The notes under the pieces are model-generated. The model made no database searches. It was given only the letters and a program-made list of their open reading frames with translations, and was not told where the DNA came from. The position numbers and the translations under genes were made by a program. From Perkinsus marinus ATCC 50983 (lineage: Eukaryota; Perkinsozoa; Perkinsida; Perkinsidae), in assembly GCF_000006405.1 (NCBI RefSeq), contig NW_003205331.1, forward strand, positions 159,698-208,207: DNA of 48,510 nt. The letters are read 5' to 3'. Below are positions 28,654 through 38,468 of the stretch, in pieces (positions within the stretch are counted from its first letter, which is position 1; every line of letters starts with the position of its first letter).

Positions 28654-31600
28654 TCAAGCAATGTGTGCCTTGCCATTCTTAAGCTTCTTCATCGCTGGAT
28701 CACGAGGCCTCTTCCATTCCACATGTCCTTGGTAGATGTCGGCACGCGATTCCCGCATATGCTTCTCAAATCGGGTGGAATTATCTTGACGAAGTTTGAA
28801 GTAGCACGGCTGCCCACCGCTATCACAATCGTAGTAGGCATCTGGAGTCTTGATCACATATTGCCACGAACTGAAACCACTTGCTGACTTTCTTCCCACA
28901 TTATATAAGAGTCTCATCAAAGCTTGCGGATAGACCTGCACTCACTACATGCATTTAGGCGAAAAAGGAAACACAACGCCTAGGATTGCTATAGAGACGT
29001 ATTATGTATTATACAAAAGGTATACATTGTATACATATGTATACTGTACAAGTTTAAACTTTACAAATGTGGGCTGAATTTCTGCCGCTAAAGATGTGTT
29101 ATCGGAGATTGAGCTGTCAACCTGACAGTGCCAAGCACAAGTAGAAGATTTCTCACCCGGAACATATCTTCAGAACATTTCCGGATGTACCTTCAGATGG
29201 AAAACTGCATAGATAGTTATCATAGCCGGCGGCTATTAGCCGCTCCAATTTCCTTCCTAACCTCATTACGCAACTGCTTGAGCAAAAGCATTAGAAACCA
29301 GTCAGGGAGCCGTCCAATATCGGTAGGCTACAATCATTAACAGTAGTATCCATAAACAACGAAGACATAATGTACCAGGGCCGACCCATGCAATGAACGA
29401 GTCAGTTACTGCATTCGACACAATTAGCCACAAGGAAACCATTAACCAGAATAGTACACGGGCGCTACAAAGGGACCTGACACACTAAATGAAATACTGT
29501 CTGTCATTAAGTCGACCCACCTCGTCCACTCTATGTATGGTTCAGTTCGCCCATCACTAGTAGCAACAGGGTCTAGTCCCAACATTCGTCCAATGCTCCG
29601 AGCCAGATTCTTACAAGGCCCCAAGAGGCATTCAAATTCGATCCTAGCGACCGGTCGACTCCACCGAGAGCCTCGGTACCTGAGCATGGACTTGAAACAA
29701 GGTTGATGGTCCCACTCACTTCAATGGACGATTGTAGCTGACGTCAGTTACCCGACTCTGTGGCAAGGGGTTGGTGATCTCTGCTGCTTCCACTCTACCA
29801 GCAGGTGGGGAATCCTCAAACGCTGACCAAAAATCCTCATCAACTTCTACAAAAAATGACAACCTTACAAATTCGCTTCGGCGGTGTAACCGAGGAGATT
29901 GCAGGCAGACTCGGCAGTGGCTGGTCGGCCCTGCTGTCTTCAGCAAAGAGGGCGTGCTCGACCATGCCTTTCAGACGAGTCAACTTCGACTCCTGAAGAC
30001 AGCAGCAATGATGCCTGCCAATCTCACAGGGCAACCTAATTCAGATCCATTAGAAATAAGTTTTTACAGAGAAAATGATACAGCAAGCTTGATGGACTTG
30101 AGTCTGCTGCGTTCTTCGGGAAAACATTCAGAAACAGCGAGGTCCAAAAAACGAAAACATGATATATAACCAAATTATTCTGTTTCAGCAACAGCGGCGG
30201 AACATAATGTGCTGATGAAGTTACCTCCGCTCCGCCTTTTTTTGCCGTAGCCGACGCCGCACTTTGACGACCAGTAACAAGAATCGTCCGTCCCCAGAAA
30301 GAAGAGACCTGCACAAACATGCACATCTAATATAGACTGTCACCTACCTTCATTGCAAGTGATATTCGCTTAATATCGTGTTTGAAGTCAGGCACGAACG
30401 ATCCACTTCTAAGCAATGCACGGTAGGCCGGATAAACCTACAGGAGGCACTCAAATGTCAACAATCCCATCACACACGTACTTCGTCCACAAATGACTTA
30501 GCAAGAGTAGTAGGGCTAGCAAAGACAGCGTTGCCTCCTCCCTGCTGGGGTAGGGAATTTATCGCTACTTCCGACATGAGCCGATCATTAACAATGCATT
30601 CAAAAAGGACGACCAACATGTGAACCTAGGATAATGATTTCCCTGCGTACAGCCATCGTACAAGCCACTCACGAAGCTGTAAATCTCAGTCGAGTTGAAG
30701 AATTTTCTATCATCTTCGCCTTCGACCAACATATCCTCACAAGTGCCGCTCACTGCGGGGTGTTTGAACGCTATCTCCATCAATGGGTAGTATCTGCCCG
30801 ATACACCCTCACAGACAGAAACAGTAGTACCAGCTGCTTACAATGGTAACGGTTGCAACGAATAAGGATTTCGCAGCAAACATTGCATAGCCATGACATA
30901 ATACGGCCACACGTCCACGTCGACAGTCGATGAGGTACCGATCCAAGCACCTTAGTGATGGAAAGATTTTTTTCATGCCCGAACTAGGTCCATGAGCTCA
31001 CCGGCTCCCCACGGCTGCAAGAGCATCACCCACACCTTCAACAGATACACCGCTGTCTCGCTACTCACAGCAGATCTGTCGTGATATAGCTTCCTGAAAA
31101 ACGACAACAAATTACATATTTTGAACGGAGCGAAGCACGACTCTCACTGATGGAGTAGCTCTACAACGGAAGGTAGCAGGAGCTGACACTCTGGAGGAAA
31201 GCACGGGGGTAAAGCCAATCGATGACCATCACGATCACCAGGAAGCAACGACCACTGAAAGAACATCACCATACCGTTCACATGCTTTATAGATGTACTT
31301 TAATAAACGGTTTATTATAAACCTTATAGATCGTCAATGTAACGAGAATGACTGCACTACGCTTGTCTATGCTCCCAGATATCAACTAGGCCACAGCACA
31401 CTTCTTATCGAGTTATGTTCCAGCGAATATTCACCCAGACTAACACATGTAGTTGCACGTGTGAACTTTTTCATTCCAAGATCACAGCATAGGGAAAAGA
31501 ACATCTCACCAAATGGATACTCTCAACAACGATGACGCACACCGCAGATAGGCTACCATCCCCGAAAGTTAAACCCTCTAGGGTAGTGCTACCTCCTCCT

Positions 31601-31680
31601 CATCGCCGGCATGAGTGTTCGATCTACGAGCCTCTGCAGCATCTACTGCCGTTATACAAGCTGACAAAATGACGGACCGG
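28654..31680 (-). CDS. Unassigned minus-strand exons (multi-exon gene, part 1)
   Basis: Several minus-strand stretches have protein-like sequence and end at GT donors: near 31690-31600 (ILSACITAVDAAEARRSNTH), 30965-30845 (TSSTVDVDVWPYYVMAMQCL), 30795-30630 (EIAFKHPAVSGTCEDMLVEG), and 28941-28720 (LMRLLYNVGRKSASGFSSWQ). They may belong to one large gene together with the exons at 32700-34230. I could not join them with certainty and no family is recognised. Given as one entry only to record the exons. Confidence 0.3.
29004..29050. repeat. Imperfect TATAC/GTATA palindromic stretch
   Basis: TATACATTGTATACATATGT and neighbours form overlapping inverted repeats, like the stretch at 16747-16810. 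Probably simple-sequence DNA. Confidence 0.4.
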
Positions 31681-31887
31681 AATAACCGTATATCCTAATA
31701 CCGTGCTCACCTACCTTTAAGACTATCCAGCGCTAGCACGCGTACACACACAGTTCGAAGGGAACGCAACAGGGGGACATCCAGCTTAACTTGAGCAACC
31801 CCAACAGGACTGCTCGACTGGGGGGCAATCCAAAATGCTATCACCAGATGAACCAATAGAAGGCCCTAAAGAAAGGGAGCAGTGTTG

Positions 31888-32062
31888 GGGGAATATATGA
31901 TCGCTCTCCTCAGCTAACCTCAGGAGTTCCGTCACTAATTATGAGAGTCTACGTACGAGTTAGGGAGAAAATGAAGAGAAACCAATTAGATCTTTCCTCA
32001 GATATTTCATATTGTCACCAACACATGTATTTGACCATCTGCGTATACTCCCATACTAGAGG
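31888..32062 (-). mobile_element. Family A introner-like element
   Basis: Starts GGGGGAATATATGATCGCTC and CTCCTCAGCTAACCTCAGGA, ends GACCATCTGCGTATACTCCC. Sense orientation relative to the minus-strand exons around it, which fits an intron of that gene. Confidence 0.85.
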
Positions 32063-32306
32063 AAGGGACATGTCGATTCAGAAAAACACAAAAATAGAAT
32101 ACACGTTTGCGTTCCTCGGCTGAGCGTCAAATTTCCACACTTATTACGAGAACTTCAATGCAACTTTTGCTAGAAATGCACTCAGAATTCTAGAATTTTT
32201 CCTGTATTTCCTCGTCGTCAACAACACTATGCTGGCTTCAGCATAAGGCACATGCAAAGATATATCTGTGCTCATACTTGCCTTTGTGTACCAATGCATT
32301 GGAGTT

Positions 32307-32375
32307 TCACCCGTTTCACGCGAAGTGAAATGTGAAATGTGTTTTTCACATCACGGGTGAAACTCCATCATATCT
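32307..32375 (-). mobile_element. Short family B element (internal deletion)
   Basis: Only 69 bp between GGAGTTTCACCCG and GGGTGAAACTCC: near-perfect terminal inverted repeats with almost no interior. It shows how far the element can shrink while keeping both ends. Confidence 0.8.
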
Positions 32376-32482
32376 CTAGCGCTAGTCGAATGACGTATTA
32401 ATCATTGATGTGTTGCACATAGTCATACTCTTGTTTCCATACCCTTATCAAGTTGACATTTAACTGTGTTCACTCAATTGAC

Positions 32483-32533
32483 CTTGCATAACACACGTAG
32501 GTGGCCACATGTACATTTTCCCACACTGCGAAC
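32483..32533 (-). mobile_element. Family A end fragment
   Basis: ACACACGTAGGTGGCCACAT followed by GTACATTTTCCCACAC corresponds to one end of family A, including the CCACAC terminus. The remainder is missing. Confidence 0.55.
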
Positions 32534-32699
32534 CCTACCATATGCTGTCTGTGCTCTTTCTCTCCCGAACTCGTAGACACCTTTTCCGATGAGATCGAGG
32601 GATCTTGCTCGAAATATCTACACATGAACATAGGCAGAATTCGGACCTATTTCATATCTAACTCACCGGGCAAGATATGAATCCAACAGCTTATCATAG

Positions 32700-34234
32700 G
32701 AGTCCGAGAAGGTCTCTCCAGTATCAGACGGACAGCGCCTCTGAAAATAGCGTGCCAACTTGATATGCAGATGTGAGAAAAATGTGTTTTTCTATCCAGG
32801 GATTAATGATAGTGAACAACTTGTAGCCATCTGGTCATCACATGACAGGTCCATATCTTCCAGATCGATTCATATTAAAATCGAAAAATAACGCACATTT
32901 TCCTCATTTGATATCGAATTGATAGTAATAGTGCTCACCTTCGAAGAGCCCAGACCCAGCTCATGTGAGGACCAGAAATCCTTACGATTGCTGTGTGAGT
33001 GATGACTGCTGCTACCCCGTCTACTGAGGTATTATAATTGAAGGTGTGACGGAAGCATAAACTCACCCGCTTGCCACATCTATCGCTGATATCGGCCCAG
33101 ACACCATAAGGTAGATGAAGTTGACCAGGAAGTACTCCTAAGGCGGCCAATACGAAGTGTTCAGGAATTCGCTCTCTAATTTATTTCTACCATATCCATC
33201 TAAGTTCAAATTCATTTCCAAAAAAAGTCACGAATGTAGTATATGAGCTGCCGTTGCGGACATGCGTCGGTGAGAATTCGCTTGACATTGCGCATGATGT
33301 AACCGAAAAAGACAACTTGTATAACTATGTTTTGTCACATATACGTGTAGTAGTACAGTCATGTCAGTAGTGATTACTAATTAACACTATGTATTAGTAA
33401 TATGAAATTCATATTATTCGGAATACGCCAGTACTCAGTAGGATGTTCATATTATGAATATTCTACAACTGTTAATGACACATAGGATCGCTAGAATAGT
33501 GGTAACGACACGTTCAAGACGTGGCTATCGAAAATTCCTAAAGTGATAATGTTATTCAACCACGGGAGATATCAGGTCACGCGGGCACATCAGAACAAAG
33601 TTGAATGCTAGCGTATACCTTACCTCAGCAGTGAGCTGGACAGAACGGGACTCAGATACATAGCGTTCCGGAAGGGAGAGGAAGCTACACAGTGCCTGAG
33701 ATAGTAGGAAAAAATGTGGTCGGGAAAGTTGCATATACTCCAACACACGTAATTCCACTATGAACAGTTCGGTACAGTCAGTGTGGAAAAATATGCAATT
33801 GGATCAACCACATTTGTCGATGACAACATGGGAGTTCTGAATTTCCTCTTGATTTCTGAATACTTCTACCCGAATTCGTATATAAACTCATTTAATTAGT
33901 GAGAAAACGCCCGAGCTGAGCTACACATATCAATCAGTTTCCCATGTTAATGTCATCACATCAGAAACTCATTTCCCCATTGTTAATCAAACCCTGGAAA
34001 ATTCCATTTCTCAAAACTGGGTAAGTCCCCGCTCACATCTCTTGCCCTGCCACTTCTCCTGCTGCTGCTGCCCCCAGCACTGTACAGAGCTGCTGCCCTC
34101 TGCCCGTGCGCTGCATCGAACTGTTCACCGGTCTGTATGAGGAGCTCCCTTTGAGTAGCAGTAGGAAGCACCGATATGGGCAATAGATATCTTTGATATA
34201 AAGATACAAACAAGGCCCAACCGTCACCATCCAT
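32700..34234 (-). CDS. Unassigned minus-strand exons (multi-exon gene, part 2)
   Basis: Exons with consistent splice sites: about 34234-34042 (DGDGWALFVSLYQRYLLPIS ... SSSRRSGRAR, then GTGAGC), 33687-33616 (CSFLSLPERYVSESRSVQL, then GTAAGG), 33180-32941 (AALGVLPGQLHLPYGVWADI ... GPHMSWVWALRR, then GTGAGC), 32745-32665 (CPSDTGETFSDSYDKLLDSY, then GTGAGT) and a further piece to about 32550. Frame is kept from WALRR into RCPSD. Composition suggests a mostly helical soluble protein. I do not recognise the family. The 3' side of the intron after SSRRSGRAR contains a family C repeat. Confidence 0.4.
33779..33930 (+). mobile_element. Family A introner-like element
   Basis: Starts AGTGTGGAAAAATATGCAAT, contains GGATCAACCACATTTGTCGA and TTTCTGAATACTTCTACCCG, and ends GAGAAAACGCCCGAGCTGAG. 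Antisense to the flanking minus-strand exons, and placed between two of them. Confidence 0.8.
33932..34035 (+). repeat. Family C repeat, short copy
   Basis: CAATCAGTTTCCCATGTTAA and TTCTCAAAACTGGGTAAGTC match the copies at 37588, 46668 and 46845. On the minus strand its end provides the intron donor GTGAGCGGGGACTTACCC after an exon. Confidence 0.75.
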
Positions 34235-34434
34235 CTGTCACCTCATATTCCCACCATATGGCGTTCGTTCATAAGTCAGCCCTCTACTATATGATGTTAT
34301 CAATTCTACTAGAGGCCCTTTAGGGTCGAACACTCTGAGAATTGTCGCGTCAACCGTACCTGACTTAACCGTTTATCTGGCATTTCCTCAATATGCGTAT
34401 CATAGTCGTTGTTCTTGACGGGTTGTAGCACAGT

Positions 34435-34556
34435 GGCGTTTCACCACCCTAGTGATATGGAAAGCATACTTTACGACTCCTGCATGTCACCGCGAATATC
34501 GCGTTTTTCACCGAGTTTTACGCCACTTCACGTAAAACGGGTTGTGAAACTGAGTT
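34435..34556 (-). mobile_element. Family B MITE-like element
   Basis: GGCGTTTCACCACCCTAGTG at one end and ACGTAAAACGGGTTGTGAAA at the other, with CACCGCGAATATCGCG between. One terminal GGAGTTTCAC is altered. Confidence 0.8.
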
Positions 34557-35195
34557 TCTGTTCGTTTGGCAGCAACTCCACGTTGTAGAGGAACAGCACC
34601 TCTTCTGGTTTCGAAAAGGCAGAGGGAAAATCGATACTTCCGAAGCGAATTTATCTTGGAAGGCTTTTTTATTTTTATTTTATTTTGGAATTTTGGATAC
34701 CTCCGGAAGGCTCTATTTCGGATTTTTTCCCCACAGGCTTGTGAGTTGAGGCGGAGCGAAGCTCAATTTCGTCACAAGGTTCAAAAAACGCATTCCCCAA
34801 TGGTAACTTACTAGATTCAGCTCGCAGCCATCTAGAAAGGCAGACCATGATCTGCGGCAGATAACTAAGCAACTCCGAATTGAGCTTGGTTACTCCTAAA
34901 AACTCATCAGTGACTACAACGAGGCAATACCAAATACAGCTGGTGACACGGATAGCCGTTTTCGTGATGTAGTGTCCAGAAGCTCAAACGATTTTGCGTA
35001 GATTCAGGATATGTAGTAATTTCTGTGTTATCACCGAGTATGATTCCCTGAGAATCGATTGTGTGCTTTCTGCTAGGAGACCGTTTCCTAGCTAGAATTT
35101 CATCCGTGCAAATATTCAAACAATGTAATAGGAGAGTCTATATACAAATTTTCGAATCCAGTTGAGTCCTAGGTGGCAAACTATGCCCGTGACAC
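34557..35195. other. No supported gene
   Basis: Short frames on both strands (34566-34814 plus, 34675-34872 minus, 34907-35119 minus) have no motif. An AT-rich TTTTATTTTTATTTTATTTT run lies at 34665-34685. Confidence 0.35.
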
Positions 35196-35205
35196 GAGAC
35201 GTGCT

Positions 35206-35645
35206 GTATCTTACCAGCTCTCCCAAGATCTGTTTGTTGTCTACAATATGCTTCAAATTTCCTAGCGCTTTCAGCGGGTGTATCAAAGCCCGTGACAATC
35301 TGCGACATGATAATAACAATCCTCATAGTTTTCCCCCTACCCTACCTCTTCAAGGGACTTAGCGTCTGTGGTTTCTCGACGGCTACTATGCAGAAAGCCT
35401 CCATGTAGCAGTCTCGATGTTTCCGTACCCAACCCTGTAAACCGTTGATGAGGATCACTATTAGGACTCTCGAACATGCCTGCCTACATATTGTGGGAAT
35501 ACTCAACTCAACAGGAAAATGCGGGTCGAAAAAGTTACAGATTTTTGGTATCGGCGGCCCATGGTACATTGCCAGTGACCATAGCTACAGCTCTCAGCAT
35601 GCGGTACTCCTCCATTCGTGAGTCGAAGGCTTCTATATACCTTTC
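35206..35645 (-). CDS. Unassigned minus-strand exons (hypothetical gene)
   Basis: Three consecutive exons on the minus strand: about 35635-35540 (AFDSRMEEYRMLRAVAMVTG), 35487-35349, and 35296-35206, with donor GTAGGGTAGG and acceptor TGTCGCAG between the last two. Two frames stay open across exons 2 and 3: one reads DAKSLEEIVTGFDTPAESAR, the other PQTLSPLKRLSRALIHPLKA; only the second joins the first exon in frame. Family unknown; may be the 5' part of the gene with exons at 32700-34234. Confidence 0.35.
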
Positions 35646-35667
35646 AAAGGGAGTATAAGACCGTCGG

Positions 35668-35820
35668 GGAGAAAATATGCACATGGTCAACTACGTGTGT
35701 TGGTGACAACATGAAATTTTGAGGAAAATTTGGGAAATTCTCGTTAAGCTTCTAGCCAGAATCTCCATATTCTAGTAAGGGAACTCCTCAGGAGTTCAGC
35801 TGAGGAAGGCAACCATATAC
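35668..35820 (+). mobile_element. Family A introner-like element
   Basis: Close to consensus: GGGGAGAAAATATGCACATG, GTCAACTACGTGTGTTGGTG and GAGTTCAGCTGAGGAAGGCA. No exon pair assigned around it. Confidence 0.85.
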
Positions 35821-35821
35821 T

Positions 35822-35945
35822 AGGCTTCGGAGTATTTCTCACGGTCGCGGGTTCGATCCCCGGTGCGGGCTTTTTCCAGCATTTTCCGGTTGTTCACCGT
35901 TACAGCGCACAACGGCATAGGCTGGCGCCGAGAGAAATTTCTTAG
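35822..35945 (+). mobile_element. tRNA-derived SINE, second family, copy 1
   Basis: B box in CGCGGGTTCGATCCCCGGTG followed by GCGGGCTTTTTCCAGCATTT, TTCCGGTTGTTCACCG and GGCATAGGCTGGCGCCGAG. The same order of blocks recurs at 38790-38915, so these two define a small SINE family. Confidence 0.6.
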
Positions 35946-36159
35946 TTTTTGCGATATTGGTATATCCCTTGAGAGCTCAACTGGTGTAGTCGTTGAGAAA
36001 TAATAGAACCAACAAACGCACAGAAAATGCACCAGAAAGTGACAATCTCAACACTCCATAATCGACCTTACGGTGCTCGATCTGCATCCGACATGCTCAT
36101 CCACTGCTGACCAGCAAAGACCCCAAACGTAGCCGCATCTATCACCCTATTGGGGTCTA

Positions 36160-37530
36160 AAAGACATCATACAATACTAGTATGGGTATCAAAAGGTATC
36201 CTACTCATTCTTCTAGCATTGTGAAGTTGCTCCCTAGCAAATGCAAGGTAAGCACTGCATGGTCGTTGTGGGGTCGGCAAGATAGTCATCTCAGCCAGGG
36301 GGTCCTTATGTGGTGTGGAAGCCGCTGTTGATGGTGATGGTTGTGTGAGTATCAAGGAAGACCCTTGCTGGTGAGAGGGAGAATCTAAAGAGGTATTCAA
36401 GACTAGTGCCGGCTCACTGGGCCAATGAGGAAAACCAAGAGTGTTGATAGCATGTTTGACCTCCTCAGCTGAGCTCAGCAGAGTTTCCTCGCTGATTATA
36501 TAATACGAATTGGGAGTACAAATGTACAGAAACCAATGCGATGATTTCCTGTAGTGTCACCAACATACGTAGTTGACCATGTGCATATTTTTCCACACCA
36601 ACCACAATTCGTCCACCAATGTGTGAATCTCAACCGCTGCCTACTCTCACATCACTATAACAGCAACTTAATGAACATGTAAGATTAACGGTCGAGTGCC
36701 GCCTCAACCCATACACAGTATTGGTAATTTTCAAAAACTAATTTCTATGGAATCCATAACGACTACTACAAAGATACGAATGAGGCCCATTGGAAAGCCA
36801 TACCACACCTCGCCAAATTCAGTGACACTTCCCGTGCAAAAGCAAGAGCCTTACTCAAGTGACTATCAGCTTTCAATCGCTTAGCCGGTCGCGCTTCCCC
36901 ACCACATAAAGTAGCAATACTCAGTCTTTCACCACCAACAAGGACATCCCCGGGAGCCAAAGCTGGTGGAGGAGCCCGAGGTAGACCCGCAAGCTGCGCT
37001 ATGAACTGAATAGTGTTGGAAGAGGAATACATGTTATTCGCTTTCCTCAGCTGAGCTCACAAGTTTACATAAAAAAACCGAAATTACATATCGTGTATTA
37101 TCCCACACGATGACCAAAAACCTTCATAGGAATATATGTTTACTTTCCTCAGCTGAGCTCACAAGTTCACATACGGAATCGAGTAGAATTATATAGAAAC
37201 CAACGAGGATTCCATATTGTATATTTCCCCACACAATCACTGCGATGACCAAAAACCTTCATAGGAATATATGTTTACTTTTCTCTGAAGTTTCCTCGCT
37301 AATTATAGAAGTTTACAGACGAATTCAACTAGAGGTGTATAAAAACAACTAAGAAATTCCAAAAATTCCCTCCCAAAATTCTCAGTAGTTGACCATGTGC
37401 ATATTCTTTTCACCTCTAGCCGTAACTGCGGTCGAGCATGTAATATAGCAACCACCATTTCAAAAAGGTGATGGTCAGGCACCGACGCGAACATCTCCCT
37501 GATGCCGTTTTTGGAGGCGTCTTGGTCCAT
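36160..37530 (-). CDS. Hypothetical protein with element-derived intron
   Basis: Starts at ATG 37530. Exon 1 (37530-37414; DQDASKNGIREMFASVPDHH, FEMVVAILHARPQLRLE) joins in phase 0 to exon 2 (37006 to about 36795; FIAQLAGLPRAPPPALAPGD, GGEARPAKRLKADSHL). A later Ser/Pro-rich stretch (36430-36167; TQPSPSTAASTPHKDPLAEM, PQRPCSAYLAFAREQLHNAR) is probably a further exon. The helix of exon 1 faintly recalls Cut8/Sts1 proteins and RPAKRLK could be a nuclear signal; neither is firm. Intron 37007-37413 contains three family A copies in a row. Confidence 0.5.
36440..36605 (-). mobile_element. Family A introner-like element
   Basis: CTCCTCAGCTGAGCTCAGCA to GACCATGTGCATATTTTTCC, then CCACACC. Sense relative to the surrounding minus-strand gene; the donor side reads GGTGTGGAAAAATATGC. 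Confidence 0.85.
37025..37413 (-). mobile_element. Three head-to-tail family A copies in one intron
   Basis: Copies at about 37025-37115, 37128-37245 and 37262-37413, all in the sense of the host gene. The first two are internally shortened; each contains CTTTCCTCAGCTGAGCTCAC or a relative. The linker CCAAAAACCTTCATAGGAAT occurs identically between copies 1-2 and 2-3, which points to local duplication of an element plus flank. The intron donor GTGAAAAGAATATGCACATG is the terminus of the outermost copy. Confidence 0.85.
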
Positions 37531-37587
37531 CACTTAAATACCGTCTCAAAGACAACTACCAAACGCGAGGCGAGCGGTAGGAGAGAA

Positions 37588-37775
37588 TTTCAAAAAACAG
37601 TATCATCCAGAAACCTATAATGTTTCCCGGGATGAACTCATTTTGAATTTTCCACGGATGGCTAGTAACACATTCTTCAATCAGTTTGCCATGTAAATGT
37701 CATCATCACATTAGGAACGTTTTCCTCCACTGTTATCAAACCCTGAGGGACTTTTGGGATGGGTTTCTGATGAGA
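37588..37775 (+). repeat. Family C repeat
   Basis: About 190 bp: ACAGTATCATCCAGAAACCT, CGGGATGAACTCATTTTGAA, CAATCAGTTTGCCATGTAAA, TTATCAAACCCTGAGGGAC. The first 145 bp are closely similar to 46845-46985. Confidence 0.8.
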
Positions 37776-37854
37776 GCGTGAAAAACATACACAAAATTAG
37801 TATTTAGCGGAGCGATGTTTACTATCACTTTTTCCACTGTTTAATCACATCCGG

Positions 37855-38040
37855 GGGGGGGGGAATATGCGCATGGTCAACCACATATGTTGGTGACAAA
37901 ATGAGAATTCTGTGAGGAAATTTTCAGAACTTCTCATTGAGTCCTATACATTTTTACACTCATTCCGTATGTTAACGTCTATATTTAGTGAGCAAACTGT
38001 CGAGTTCAGCTGAGGAAAGCGATTACATATTTTTCAGCCC
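37855..38040 (+). mobile_element. Family A introner-like element
   Basis: GGGGGGAATATGCGCATGGT to GTTCAGCTGAGGAAAGCGAT, followed by ATATTTTTCAG, a good acceptor. On the plus strand a donor-like GGGGGG/GTxx is unclear, so the intron is not proven. It begins within an 11-G run. Confidence 0.8.
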
Positions 38041-38176
38041 ACCCAGGACTAGATAACACATGTAAAACTCGATCTTAGGAACGCTCTCAGAACTCAGGAG
38101 AGTTCTATCCAACACCCCACGGGCTTCGACAACCGAATAATTGTTTCCTTTTTGAAACAATCATTATAGTCAACTA

Positions 38177-38276
38177 NNNNNNNNNNNNNNNNNNNNNNNN
38201 NNNNNNNNNNNNNNNNNNNNNNNNNNNNNNNNNNNNNNNNNNNNNNNNNNNNNNNNNNNNNNNNNNNNNNNNNNNN
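38177..38276. other. Assembly gap (100 N)
   Basis: Run of 100 N downstream of the AtuA-family gene's 3' end; gap size unknown. Confidence 1.
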
Positions 38277-38468
38277 TAAATTGAATCTTACCATGGAGAA
38301 CCTAAGATACTCTTACGCTGCGACGGACATCGAGATTGTTCGTAAGCAAGTCAGCACATCTCGTCAAAGACCCCATCATCTCATCGGTCAACGAGTTGTG
38401 TTCTTTAGGGCGGTTCAATATCTACCAACATTCTCCCTACTCCCCCCGGGCAAAGCGCGCGCGCCCAG

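Noticed and set aside
36167-36260. HMG-box start (PQRPCSAYLAFAREQ)
   Set aside because: Resembles the first 15 residues of an HMG box, but the rest of the domain is not present downstream.
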